A program made the translations under genes and the position numbers. The notes below the pieces were generated by a model. The model made no database searches. It was not told the origin of the DNA and was given only the letters and a program-made list of their open reading frames with translations. From assembly GCA_973895155.1 (NCBI GenBank), contig OZ316898.1, positions 1,674,001-1,738,000 on the forward strand: a stretch of 64,000 nucleotides of DNA. Direction: 5' to 3'. Numbering within the stretch: position 1 is the first letter of the stretch; every line of letters starts with the position of its first letter. Positions 45,365 through 58,833 of this stretch are shown here, piece by piece. This DNA comes from Marsupella aquatica. Taxonomy: Eukaryota; Marchantiophyta.

Positions 45365-46840
45365 CGGAGTCAGTTTATTAGCCAGCCCAGCTCTCTAACA
45401 AAAAGGTGAACAAATTGGCCACCCGTAAAATTATCAATCCCAGTCGGGGCAGCACAGCCTCACAATCTGCTCGAAGGCGAAGGAGGCGGCCCTAAACACG
45501 ATAATCGAATATACACCTTCAAGACCTGCTGATCCTATTCACCTGTTGATCCTAATCACCTGTTGATCAGTCAGTGCGGATCCGTATCCCAGCAATTATA
45601 TATTACCGACAAGCAAATCCATCAACTGTATCTGTGGTCACCCGTCCGTCCGCAATCCGATCCTCCGACAATCCAATACCGCGGAAAAACAAGAAACGAG
45701 CCCGGCGTTCAGTAACAGCGCTAAAGGACACCTTCTTCACATAACATTCACAACTCCCATTCCATCCTACAGCACCACCAGACGAAGCGCAACTATTTAC
45801 ACAATCCTCTGCAATCGCCGGCAAGCCACCGAAACCTTGTGCCTGTGTATCTAAGATATGTGCAACCGCCGTCAACTAACTCTACCAAAGTCCACAAATC
45901 TGACCGAATCCCGCCGATCGAAAGCTCGTCGTCTCCCAAAGACCCTGCGCTGCTGCGATCGAACTCCACCGCAAGAATGCGTCCGCGCCGTGATTACATG
46001 CGGTCTTAGGCCCCGTCGAACAGAATGATGTCGATCAAGAGCCCAAAACCGTCTGCCACACAGCAGAATGATCCCCAAAACGATCCAACCTCTCCAAAAA
46101 ACCGATCTCACAAACGCACACTCTACCCACGAAGTAATACGATCCTAAAGCGATCCAAAAACGATCTGAAAACACGCACACTCTACCCACGAAGAGATGT
46201 GGAAGGAACCCACAATCATGGACAACCTCGGCACCTCGGCGAACATCACCAATCATCAATCAATAATAATACTATCGCCCGAAAGCAAAGCAAAGCAAAG
46301 CAAAACTAGGAAGGGAGAGGAGGGGAGAGGAGGGGAGGCAAGAGAAGGGAATGGCAATGCGTGCTGTCACCCAACCTTGACAGACAATCTTTCGGTCGCA
46401 CGGGGAAGGACACCAACGGGAGTAATACAGAACGGAATTGATGGAAGGAGGGAACGAGGAAAAAGAAACACCCGCGTGGCCTTCTTTCTTTGGCGAGAGC
46501 AGAGGCATTTTCATTGGCGAGGGAAAGAGGGAAAAGGGGGACAGGGGCAGGGGGCAGGGGGCAAGGGGCAGAGGACCCTGTCTGAAAGAAACGGACAGAC
46601 ACCCCACCAGTGGCGCTCTGGGGGGCTGGAGCCCTGTGGAGGAAAAAAAGGAAGGGAGGGAGTTTAGGGCCACGGGAAAGAGGGCCTTCTCCGGGGGCCA
46701 AGGAAAATAATAGTATAGGGTAACTGGCCTGGGGGAGGGGAGGATAAATAGTAGGGGTAATAACTGGCCCTTGGGCCAGGGGAGGAGGTTGTACAGGATA
46801 ACGGGAGTTTGGGTCAGGTCTCAATGAATGAGATCAAGAG
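45365..46840 (-). promoter_or_regulatory. Upstream region of the acyltransferase gene
   Basis: GC-rich leader and promoter DNA with several simple tracts: AAAGC repeats near 46285, GGGGAGAGGA repeats at 46317-46340 and a G-run cluster at 46536-46567 (G-quadruplex type on the plus strand). Long open frames on both strands near 46200-46830 follow from the skewed composition and resemble no protein. Confidence 0.4.
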
Positions 46841-46880
46841 GAAGGCCTCTGGGTCATAAGCTTGGCCCAGAGGCCTTCCA
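46841..46880. repeat. Short perfect hairpin
   Basis: GGAAGGCCTCTGGG and CCCAGAGGCCTTCC form a 14-bp perfect inverted repeat around a ~12-base centre. There is no T-run and no gene end beside it, so a terminator role is not indicated. Confidence 0.8.
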
Positions 46881-49800
46881 GAGCCCGAGGATTGGATAGC
46901 CGCCGGATGCGAGGAAATCTTGCACGTCCGGTTCGGAGGGAGGCCAAATGATGTGATGATATCAGTTATTTTGAGGACTGCAACATAACCAGTCAATTGC
47001 ATCTAAGTTGGCTCTAAGTGTGAGCCATGGCACAAAACAGGCCATGGGCTCCAAGGCTCATCATCCCTAGCCCGTTTTGCCTAGTCTCAACAACTTCAAA
47101 AATGCATGTGAGAAAATTGTGTTGGGGGTTATGCTTAGGACAAAGGAAAAAAGAGAGGATGGGGTTATGGGCCAGGCAAATCTGGGTGGAAACTATGGGG
47201 CTGGCATGATACAAATATCAGTATTGAGTATGCAACGCGTTTGCCTTTGTTTTTACTTAGGTTTGAGCATGTTTATGTTGGATCATCTCCAAAGGTTACT
47301 CTTGGGAAGAAATACCCATAACAACATACTTTTTCCAGTGGTTTTAATTCATGATCAAATGAAACTCAGCCCTAACCCTTATTGACTTATTTTCCTCCAC
47401 GTTAGAAATAACCCTCACACCACCACAGATGACAATCTTGAAAATCCCTAGCCCAGTAGAAAATCAGAATATTTTATTGTCTCCCAAATACAGATCCCAT
47501 AACCATCAAACTGTGGCGGTCCAAGAATTTATGGTGACGGGGGCTTAAGAGCAATGGTCATCCTGACTTCATTTCACCCTTTTCTTCAACATATAACTTT
47601 TAACCCTAAACGTTTCTTTTAGATGTTATTTTGAGTAACGTTCTCATCTGGACATTCTTGGCATAACTATCTACTTAGATTAACTTTTGGCTTGACGTCA
47701 ACTGATGAAGCACTCATATAGTAATTCCTTAAATGGTTAATCCTTGTCATCGAAGCCACCACTTTAATAGGAAGATTGGTAGTCTACAAGGAGTGTCACT
47801 CATCAACACATATAGATATTTCGTTGTGCATAGGTACAGCTTGGTGGTATGAGTAAAGGGAGTGGAAACTAGGATAGAGCTCGGTTGCATGAGTTGTTTA
47901 TCCTAGGCCTGATTGTCACGCCCATCCTGATTGACCTAAGATTGCTAGTGCCATGTGTCAATGTGTGAAAAGTGGGTGCCACCCAAAAAGTAGAATAATA
48001 AAAGTCCAGCTCTTAGTCATTCTTGTTAAAGTTTTGTTTAAGGAAGGGGACAGTGCCTCATCTATATCACACAAGGAGGCAAAAACCACAAGCAACAAAA
48101 AAACATCAAGCTCATAGGCGCGTAAGGGAGGGCCCGCTCCAGTAAAGCATCTACAACCAGCTGTTTCCCTTTTCGTTTCATCAACCCCCTTGAGGAAAAT
48201 TTTTGTTGGTGACCCTGACTAAATCCCAACTTTCAGGCAAACTTAGGCCAGGGGTTTAGTTTTTATATGGGTCACAATGCCCACCTCATGTGTCACCGTC
48301 ATTTTATTGGGAGAGGTTTGACGCCTTTATTGTTTGGACTAATTTTTTGTGTGGCCTCTGGTGTACTGACCTCCCAAGTTAGTGGTGGTAGCATTTCTTG
48401 GGAACCAAAGATTTATGACCTAGGGCCCATCCTGCAGCACTCCAGTCACTGGAAACCTTCATGTAACAGCAAGTTTGAGAACCTTAATATTAAGACAAAC
48501 CAAACCTAATCAGCTCATGAGAACCTAAAGTGCCAATTGAAGGTAAAACCCCCTGAATGAGCCCATGAGTACCCAATTGCTTAATAATGGACCCTCACTT
48601 TGACTAAGATCAGTCAACCTAAAAATTTCTTAGGCATTTAAGTGCCTGAAGGTAGAGAACACAACATTATGGCAATATTAGCCACTCAAACTCGAACCTC
48701 AAATTTAATTTTTGGGGGAAATATAGCTCCCAATGCCCCCTTGTAAACATGACTTTTCCATATACTAATCGAGAAGCGTAAATTTTCCTTGAGTGTGGTC
48801 ATCGTGGTGAAAATATTTCAAAAGGACAAGGCGCCCAATTCTTTTCGATTTCTTTTGCCCATCCCTCTCATCACCTTTGAAACGAATCTTCTGAGTCGCT
48901 CAGTCTCCGATTGGACGACTGACGCCACCGGGCCACCTGTCACAACGCCCCATCCTGACGATTGCGGGTCTCGATTTGACGTCCCGACCGCGGAAAGATA
49001 CCGTCCAAAATATTTAGCGTCCCGGGAATTTTTCAAATATGAGCCGTCCAGATCCGGAACACAAACGGACCAGATTAAGTGCTTCTATGCTTGTAAAGGA
49101 GCCGACATCGAACATGCGAACGGATCACCGGATATGCCCGGTCCGAAGAATTGTACTCAACCGGATTCGAGCATCTCCGGGACAGCGGGAACCGGAGATT
49201 CCAACATATTCCTTCGCACTTTCGCAACACACCCCTTAAATCATTACTATACGGCAAGCTCCCCAAACGAGAGAAATAGGCCAGCCGTCACTCTTGTACC
49301 GCCTTCGGCGCATTTAATTTGTGTATGGTCGGTGAGCATGAGCTATCCTCAATAAAATAATCTCCGTAATCCGCTTACCTCAATAAAATAATATACTATA
49401 ATCCTGCTAATGGGACAAAGTACTCTGACACCGAGGACTCTTTTTTCACAAGTGTGGGTGACACGTGCTTCCACGAGTACGAGTCGTAGAGCAACCGTAT
49501 TACCGTACCATATCACGCTCATCATTTGCCCCCATTTTATAATCACGCATCAAAATATTATAATATATGATGTGCATAATATCATGGTAAGAAAAATATC
49601 GAATTCATTTTGTAGCCTTTAACAAGTCACTTTCTCCAAGTGGGGACCCATGTCACTAATCACACATCTAATAATATATGGTGTACAATATTGATTTAAA
49701 AAAGATAACTGGTTTGTCATGGTACGGAGGAATGGCATTTACCAAATTTTGATATGCAATTAGTGGGACAGACATTGAGCATCAACCTGTCATAGTGAAG

Positions 49801-50244
49801 CCACCACTACAGTAGCACTTATTCACGAAATGCATTGGATTATGAGTGAACGGTACACTACATGCATTTTTCCCTATACGCATAGTCCGCCCTATCTAAT
49901 ATAATAGGTGCATAAGAAATCACTTATGCACTTCTCCATAGTGTCGTGGGATCTTACACATAAACTGCTCATACTCTAAGCCTCATATTGCACATTTTAT
50001 TTGCAGAAGTGCATCAAACGATGTACAGTAGTTATTTGTGACACTTATTAATAAATGTTTTTATGTATGCATTGTAAGGACTGATAAATGCTTGTATACA
50101 CTTATTGATAGAAATGCATTAATGTTATTTTGTGTCAATATTATGTCCTTTAGGTCTACGTAGACTTCATTTTTTGGTACAAGATTTCTATAATATTATG
50201 GGATATATGTAACGTGCATTTTTGGAGCATTTGTAAAGAAAATT
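46881..50244. other. Intergenic, unassigned
   Basis: No recognisable gene. A GC-richer, CpG-rich patch at about 48880-49330 contains a 188-codon plus-strand frame (48789-49355) without family resemblance. Relatives of the CATCAAAATG repeat occur at 49541-49735. Just before the retrotransposon, a ~60-bp AT-rich unit (ATAATATTATGGGAT...) begins and is repeated on the far side of the insertion. Confidence 0.4.
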
Positions 50245-50249
50245 CTTAT

Positions 50250-50448
50250 TGTTATGAGGTAACTAGTCCTAGACTATCTAGGAGATTATCTTTACCATGG
50301 TTACCTCAAGACACTATATATACACCCGGTTAATTTTTAACCGGGTGATTCATTCATTCATTCATTCATTCATTCATTCGTACATTCATTAATACATTCA
50401 TTCAATCTCTCTCCCTCTCCAACTATGTATGAATTCTATATCACAACA
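50250..50448 (+). repeat. 5' LTR of the outer element
   Basis: A 199-bp LTR of TG...CA form with a TATATATACACC promoter-like stretch and a (TTCA)n tract at about 50350-50378. The 3' LTR copy has a shorter tract. Confidence 0.8.
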
Positions 50449-53400
50449 CGTTATCAGCACGTAGATTCTACCATTATGAGAGAGACAATTCTCCCCTTTA
50501 CCTACGTGAAATTGAATGCAGAATTTTTCACACCATGGCTTGATCGAATGTCTCACCCCTTTAAGAAATCATATGATTTGCTTACCATGCAATTCTACAA
50601 AGGAATTGAACCTCATTGGTGAAGATGTTCTATGGACGGATGAACTCCAAGATAAAATCCAATGAGAGGAGAAAGGTGCAAGAAAGATACATTCAAGCAT
50701 ATGGAATTAAAAATAGGGATTTCAGAATCTTGAGAATAGAAGTGAGAGTTTTTTTTTGTTAACCAAGATTTTGTGTGCACTTTCTCGAGAACCAAGCAAG
50801 GAGTTTCTTTCTCAACAGAAATTAATAGAAGCCGCATCCGCGTCGCACTTTTTGAGCGCTTACAATCCTGGAAATAAGTCCTGGCCTTGAGAGGGTAGAG
50901 GAGACGAGCTTATGATCGTAATGAAATTAACATGATTGAACGACTCCAGGAGACAGAGCCAGAGAGCAATCCAATTTCATGGCAGACTGAATAAGAAGAG
51001 AAAAGCCACATTGAGAACGAGATCAAACAAAAGTAGAGCTCCATAGCCAAATCTATTGTAAGCAAAGGATCAAAAAGTGGCCATAACTTTGTAGGACGCA
51101 TAGCCACTGTCTCCAAAGACCAAAGGGAACAAAGTTCTGAAGAAGGCCAAAGACCAAATTTGCAGCCCACCGAATCTGAGCAAAATTGCAGCGAGATCCG
51201 ATTCGACTGAACCATTCCACCGGAAAGGCACCAAAGGAGCATAAGTTACCACGATAATACTCTCATTGGAGTAGAACTGAAACGCAAGGAGCAATTGTCA
51301 ACGGAAGCCTAAAGTCGATGAATATCAACCCCCTGGTTCCCTCGAAGAAAACACAAAGGAAAGTGAAAACTCCTTAACTGCAAACTCATACAAAGAAAAA
51401 TATATTTACAAAAACACTATGCACTTAAACAAAAACAAAGGATTTCATTCCTGCAAAGGGAATTTACACTTAAACATCTAAAAGTGCCACCACAATATGA
51501 ATGCAAAACAAGACAAGGAAATCTTTCCTTTATAATCTAAGCTCAAAACTATCCAAAGATAAGGCTCGGATCAAAATCAAGTTACTTATTCAAACTAAGT
51601 GACAAAAGGCATAAAGCACCTCTAAATGCAATGAACATACTGCTAGTAGGTCCAGTTCACCCTTGAACTCCATTCATAAGAGCAAGACAAAAGTGCACAT
51701 ATATTCATATTCTAAACTTCCAACAAGCGCACTCATTTCCACTCAACCATAAACCAAACTTAATAGTGAATACAATATATGTCAAGCGCACAAATGACCA
51801 CAAAGAATCTGGCCTAAGAATCTCCCAAATACACCACATGCACTTTATTTTGAGAACATAAACAAAATTAAAAGAATCCCTTGATTCCTGAAGCCTCAAG
51901 CATGCCTCAAATGTGCTATTCTTCTTGTTAACTCTAATGAAGAATGAACAAGGCATAAATCTAGGACGACTAAACATTCATAGCCTATCCTGCGGCTAGT
52001 CAAGAAACCTCAATTTCTAGCATCCAAGCTAATAATGCCTTCTTCAACTCCCGCTTCAACTGAAGAGACCCATGCCCAGATTTCCATCAAAATGTTTATC
52101 TATACAACTGTTACTAGGCCATTCTTATAGAGAACCAAGCGACCTTATATAGGTCATACATACACATTAGCAACTTCACATCTATCACACGTCCAAAATG
52201 ACTTACACGAAAGTTATCATTACATCTTTGCACATAGACTTGGGTTTGACATTTATCCTTGTTAAACATGTTTACACCCATTACTACCATTAGGGGGAGA
52301 CTGTACCTACTTCATACATGTCAATATCCCACTGAATCCCTACACCTTCTGGTGTACTACCTCACGGACACTATCCATTGTGGATTACAAAGTCCTGGCA
52401 ACTGGACTTTACACACAGTGATTAAGACCCAAAACCAGAATCTTACACTTTGATTAAAGTTTTATACACTTTTAGCATGCATGCCTTTACAACTTGTACA
52501 GAAGTAAGACCACAAACCTCATCCCTTCGGACCTAGGATCATGTTCACCAGAAAAAATGAAAACACTTACTCTAAGACATTGGACTAGGATAAGGGAATT
52601 AGAAAACTAACAATGTTAAAGGTATGGTACGGATGTTTGGATTATGGGCAAAGCCCCTAACCTCATCTAGTCAAGACCCAATGCGGGGTTAATATGGGCA
52701 AAGCCCGTAATCTACCTTGATACACTCTTCATTTTGGGGAACGGAATAACATCGCGGACCAATGACACATTCACCTTTGGGTATTACTATTAAACAAATC
52801 TCTTAGATTGAAACTAAAATTAAGACAATTTTAATCCCCACACCCAACATAGAATTAACGGGAAAACAAAATGAATTAGATGCAAACCAAGGGAAAGAAA
52901 CTCAATTCTCTCAAAACTTATCTATTGAAGAACTTGAGCCCACCTACACCACAATTGTATGTACAACTAGTACTTGGAAACTAAACAAAGACTATCCTCA
53001 TATATCTCTATACGAGGAGCCAAATAGTTTAGGGGGAGCATCTTATCTCCTCAAGTTACTCTAACTTCAAATCTCCCTACATGGCTATCCCATGTCTCAA
53101 TAATATTTTGAATCTACTTACATGGCCTGCTACCCCATATCTTGACACACTTGTCAAACTACCCCGTGATATTTGCAGACATGGAGGCAGACGTGCCACT
53201 CACGGGAGACCTAACTTAACCGACACCCTCTGGTGTGATTCTGGTTCATACACCCTCTGGTGTAGCTTGAGACCTAACACCCTCTGGTGTCAACAACCCT
53301 ATGTCCACTAGCACCTCTGTGCCTCCTGACACCTTCGTGTCCATCAGCACCATTATACTCTCAAATGAGCTTATTGCCATAGATTCTCCCATGATAACAT

Positions 53401-54282
53401 TGCCCCATCCTACCCACATATGGGTCTTTTACCTTGACTTTGGGCATTTCTAAATATGGTACTTACACCATACCAAACTAGGACTTTTTTATCATTTTTA
53501 TAATAATACATGATTAGCATCCGTTGATGCAACATGTCTACTCCACACTTTGGAAAACTCCCATTTAGCAATTGGGCTAATTAGCACCTTCGGTATCAAT
53601 CCAGTGATCTGAAACATATAGGATAATGCCACTGCATCCCCACACAACCCACATTAATTATCTTAATACCCCCTGGTATTAGATAGCATAAGCCATACTA
53701 AAACATGACATGGTTCCTCCAGCTACTAACCAAACTACTAATTATTTGGAACTTAGATTGTTTATTTGATGCAAGGCCATACAGGTGACCCAAATTTCAA
53801 ATGCGGAGAACTAGACAAAGTTTTTCATGAAGGCATTGACCCCTCTTGTCCACAGACACAACTGCCATGCAATTGAACTCCGAAGCTTACACCGCCTGAT
53901 TACTACTGATTGACACATGATTGACACACACCACCACCGTGGTTCAACTCTCACATCTCACCAATAGGACCAACCGGTTGTACTCTTTTTCCTTTAGGGT
54001 CATATATTTTATTTTTTCTCTACTACCCTGGTAGAGGTGTATGTTTGATTGACCAAAGAGATTGACCCTGGTAGAGTTGTCCACCTCTTTGGTCAATCAA
54101 ACATACATGTCTATAAGCATGCAAACACTTTTTACTATCACTGAAACTCATCTCGTGCAAGTCTATAAGCATGGTGATAGATTTTTCTTATCTAGTTCTA
54201 GGACTAGTCTAGATTGTCTCCATAACTCCCATTATGTAGCCAAGGGGAGTGTTATGAGGTAACTAGTCCTAGACCAGACTAG

Positions 54283-54608
54283 TGTGGGGAGAAATCAGAT
54301 CAGGAGAAACACTCCAAACATGCACGTGCTCAATAGTTACGTGGTTCGCCTCAAGGTTGGCTACGTCCACGGGAAGACCAAGCTTTATTAGCGGTTATGT
54401 GTGTACTTAAGCATCACCATAGCTCTCATCTCTTCAAGCTCTCATCTCTTGCTATATCCCTGTGTTCTCTCTTGAGAACTCTCTTGTGTGTGTTCTCACA
54501 CCACATACAAGTTGAAGAGATAAGGATCAATTTCTTCAACTAGGGTTTACTCTAACCCTAGTTAACATCCTAACCATAGTTCAACCCAAGACTGAGTTAA
54601 CCTCTACA
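54283..54608 (-). repeat. 3' LTR of the inner copia element
   Basis: 326 bp, a direct copy of 59786-60111 with about three substitutions (for example TTAGCGG versus TTAGAGG). Confidence 0.97.
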
Positions 54609-54800
54609 AACTCCCCCTTGACTCACGTCTTGGGAGGGTTCATAATATTGTCTTTTCCTTACAAGTTCCTCCGCGGGAAGTTCAAGACAGTAAGGCCAAA
54701 AGGCCCTCCCCCTAATGCAAGGGTTAACTAGAACTAAGCCGTAGCCGATAAGCCATCGGATGGAGTACTCATATAGAGACATTTTCTTGGTTAACTCTAT

Positions 54801-57113
54801 TTACAATATTTGTAAATAATTACAATGCCTTGAAAAACTATTGGAGTCTAATACTTTGGTAAAAGCATCTGCTGGATTAAGCATTCCATCAATCTTGACA
54901 AGCTCAAATTCATCATTCGATAATGCCTGTCGGATGAAATGATAGCGGACATCAATGTGCTTTACCCTGCCATCCATCACCTGATTCTTGGCAGTGTAAA
55001 TTGCACTTTGACTGTCACAATGAAGATACACAGAATCTTGTGATAAACCCATCTCTTTGACAAGCTTTTTCAACCAAATGGTCTCTGATGCTGCTTCTGC
55101 TGCCGCTACATACTCGGCATCCATAGTAGACTTTGCAACACACTTTTGGAGAGTAGACTTCCAACTAATGCATCCACCAGCAAGTGTAAATACATATCCA
55201 GTTGTTGATCTCCTCTTATCCAGATCACCTGCGTAGTCTGCATCCACATAACCTTGAAGCACTTTCATATTGTTTGAACTTGCATCAAACAATAAACCCT
55301 TCTTAGTGAAACCTTTGATGTAGCGCAAAATCCATTTCACTGCTTCCCAATGGACTTTTCCTGGATTTGCCATGTATCTGCTTACCTTGCTAACGGCATA
55401 AGCTATGTCTGGTCGGGTGCATACCATGAGATACATTAAACTGCCCACAACACTTTCATAAGGAACTTTGGACATCAAACTTTTTTCTGTTGCATCCGAT
55501 GGACAAAATGCTGCAGAAATATTGAAATGCTTTGCCAAAGGAACACTCACAGTCTTAGCATCTGCCATGTTGAATTTTGAGAGCACCTTCTCTACATATC
55601 TTTTTTGCGTCAGCCAAAGTTTGGCTTTGTTCACATCCCTGACAATCTCCATGCCTAGGATCCTCTTGGCTGTGCCCAAGTCCTTCATCTTAAACTCAGA
55701 ACTGAGTTGGGCCTTAAGCTTATCAACTTCGCCCCTATCCTTTGCTGCAATGAGCATGTCATCCACATAAAGTACAAGGATGACAAACTTAAAACCTGTG
55801 TTGTTCACACGCTTGATGTAAACACATGGATCGTACACGCTTCGCACAAATCCAAGCGATTTCAAAAATTCATCAAAACGCTTGTTCCACTGCCTTGGAC
55901 TCTGCTTTAATCCATACAAGGATTTTAGCAATCTGCATACCAAATTTTCCTTGCCCTTTTGTACAAAACCTTCTGGTTGCCTCATGTAAATCACCTCATC
56001 CAACGATCCATATAAGAATGCCGTGACAACATCCATTTGATCTAAAACTAGATCAAATAAAACTACAAGAGCACATAGCAAACGTATTGTTGAATACTTT
56101 GCTACGGGTGAAAAAACCTCATTGTAGTCTATACCTTTCTGTTGAGTAAAACCCTTGGCTACCAATCGAGCCTTAAATATCTTCTCAGCATCCTCCGTGG
56201 GTCCATCTTTCTTTCTATACACCCACTTGCTGTCAACAGCCTGCTTGTCACTAGGTAGACTTGTGAGTTCCCAAGTCTTGTTATCATGAAGTGATTTCAT
56301 TTCCATGCGCATCGCCGCCTGCCATTGTTGCTTCTCCATAGAAGCTAGGACCTCTCGAAATGAGGATGGATCTCCATCTTCTGTCACCAATGCATCAATA
56401 GATTCTTCATCCAAATCCACTTGATCAGAAGGAAGCCAAGTTCCATACCTTTCTCGGGCTTGACGTTTGCGAGTTCCTCTTCGCACTGAAGACTCTGGCT
56501 GATCTGATTGTAGTGTGCTTTGCCTTACAGTGGTGTCAACATATTCTTCATCTGACACATCCTTTCCCCTTAAATCCTCTAGAGGAGGAGATTGCTCTTT
56601 GTTAGTAGTAGGGAATTGATCTATCTCCCCCTCCTTCAATGATTTTTCTTCATTGAAGGATACATCCCAACTAACAAGTAACTTGCAATCAACTAGATCC
56701 CACAACCGATAACCTTTAACTTCACGCTGATAACCAAGAAAAATGCATTTCTGGGCTCTAGGATCTAGCTTAGTCCTATTGTTGCTAGGAACATGTGCAT
56801 ATGCTTCACAGCCAAAAACCCTAAGCTTTGAATAATCAGCAGGTCGATTGTGCCATAACTCAAAGGGGGTTTTGTAAGTAATTGCTTGACTAGGAGAGAG
56901 ATTTACTAGATAAGCAGCAATGTTCACAGCTTCCGCCCAAAAGATTTGTGGCAATTTAGAATGCCTCAACATGCTCCTTGCTCGCTCCAACAATGTGCGG
57001 TTGAGTCGCTCAGCAACACCATTTTGCTCAAGAGTGTACACAATTGTGAGATGGTGAGTAATTCCCTTTTGCACAATACGTGTTGAACTCGCCAGAGGTG
57101 TATTCACCACCAT
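54801..57113 (-). pseudogene. Copia integrase end, reverse transcriptase and RNase H
   Basis: An open 770-codon stretch in the frame that follows the frameshift near 57070. In order: the end of the integrase core (EQNGVAERLNRTLLERARSM), an integrase C-terminal part, then reverse transcriptase (WVYRKKDGPTEDAEKIFKAR, QMDVVTAFLYG, SLYGLKQSPRQWNKRF and the catalytic YVDDMLIA). RNase H follows (YVDADYAGDLDKRRSTTGYV, SKSTMDAEYVAAAEA in variant form, KHIDVRYHFIRQ). All expected catalytic aspartates appear present. As the element stands, this part cannot be translated in one piece with gag because of the frameshift, and the ATG at 57113 is unlikely to be a real start. Confidence 0.9.
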
Positions 57114-58833
57114 TATCTGATCGTAGATATCTCACATTCTTTGCAGTCTGTGTCTCAACTTGAGCTACCCATTGTTTGAAGATGGAAAGCACTTCAAACT
57201 TATGGGCAATGAAATAAATCCAAACAAACCTTGAGTAATCATCGATAAACGATACATAGTATTGTTTGCCTGAATGCGAGGAAACCGGAGCAGGACCCCA
57301 CACATCGGAATGAATATACTCAAGTACAACTTTAGAATGATGAATAGCAGTCGGAAATGGAGTTCTTGTTTTCTTGCCAACAATGCAATGATCACAAAAA
57401 CTCAACTTGCATGCTTGCAATCCTGGTAGGAGATGTCGCTTGTGTAAAATTTCCAAACTTTTTTCACTCATGTGATCAAGCCGAGCATGCCATAAATTGA
57501 TTTTCTCCTCCTGAGATGTGACCAAATTGACTTCGGCAAGAAGGGTGGTGCCTTCCAAGACATAGATGTTTCTTTTTCTCTTGCCAATAAGAACTTCAGT
57601 TGATCCATGCGTGACTGTTAACACCCCATCAGTTGCACTCCATTGATAACCCTTCGCATCCAAGTAGCCAAGAGAAATCAAATTCTTACACATTTCTGGA
57701 ATGTGTCTGACATTTGATAGAGTACAGTACTTACCACCAGGTAGTTGAATCTTTACGGATCCAATCCCTAAAACTTTGCAAGAATGATTATTTCCCATCA
57801 AAACAGATCCGTTGATAGGAGTGTAGGATGAGAAAAATTCACGCATATAACACATGTGATACGAGCAAGCGGAATCCAAAATCCATTGACAATCCTCAAC
57901 TTGGGAAGTGGTACACAATGCAAATCCTTCACTATCCTCTTCTCGAACAACTACTTGGGCTAAAGAACCGGCAACTTCCTTGAATGTGTCTTTGACGCGA
58001 CAATCCTTCTTCATGTGGCCCACTTTATCACACTTCCAACACTTTATCTCACGAGTAGACTTGGATGGTGATTTGGATCGAGATCTAGATCTGGATCTAA
58101 ACCTCCTTCTACCAAAAGATCGGTCGTGGAACCTTCCTCGCTCCATGGGAAGTGGGTTAAACCTTTTGTTTTCATGAGATGACTCCCTTGATTTGCCTCT
58201 TTCTACCAACAGTGCTGTTGATGATGAGGTTGAGGTAGGATGAGCTGAAGAAACCAACTTAGACTGCATGTCATCGGTCAACAGGGCACTCACCACATCA
58301 TTGTAGGATATAGTTGTCTTATCACGGAATAGAAGAACTCGAGACAAAGATTGGTACGAAGGTGGTAGTGAGCTCAAGAGTTGTAAGGCTTTCTTTTCTT
58401 CGCTCAAATGCTCCCCCAAATTCTCTAGGTCAACCACAAGATCATTGAACTGATCGATATGATCTTGAATCTTGACTCCATCAGCCATTTTGAATTGCAT
58501 GAGCTTCAGGCTTGCATACATTCGGTTTGACATCTCATTCTTGTGGTACTTGTTGCGCAATGCTTGAAACAAGTCTGTCACCGTTTGTGTTAATTTTTCC
58601 TCGAACTGCTTCTTCACATTGTTTTTCAGGTACATTCCAACAATGCTTACCGCTTGATCCTGAAGATCATGCCAATCATCATCTTCCATCTCCTTGGGTT
58701 GAGATCTTAGTACCTTGCCTAGGCCCATCGCCCTAAGTGCATCCCTCACATTACGTTCTCACATTGTATAGTCCATCCGACCATCAAATTTTTCCACCTC
58801 AAACCTTTGACCTCCAATCCTAGTAGTCGCCAT
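57028..58833 (-). pseudogene. Copia gag, protease and integrase N-part, disrupted
   Basis: The natural start appears to be the ATG at 58833 (MATTRIGGQRFEVEKFDGRM). A TGA at 58761-58759 interrupts it after about 24 codons, where a tryptophan is expected. From 58749 the frame is open through a UBN2-type gag domain, a serine/arginine-rich stretch, the zinc knuckle CWKCDKVGHMKKDC, protease (WILDSACSYHM, where relatives usually have D-S-G or D-T-G), the gag-pre-integrase HHCC zinc site (HARLDHMS and CDHCIVGKK) and the integrase core with its first two acidic residues (HSDVWGP and SDNGGEY). The frame then shifts near 57070 and ends at 57028. Confidence 0.9.

Noticed and set aside
46197-46824. Frames of 133-172 codons on both strands
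   Set aside because: Purine-rich, stop-poor composition upstream of the acyltransferase explains them; the proteins are low-complexity.
46841-46880. Hairpin considered as a transcription terminator
   Set aside because: No gene ends nearby and the region is plant nuclear DNA, where such terminators are not used.
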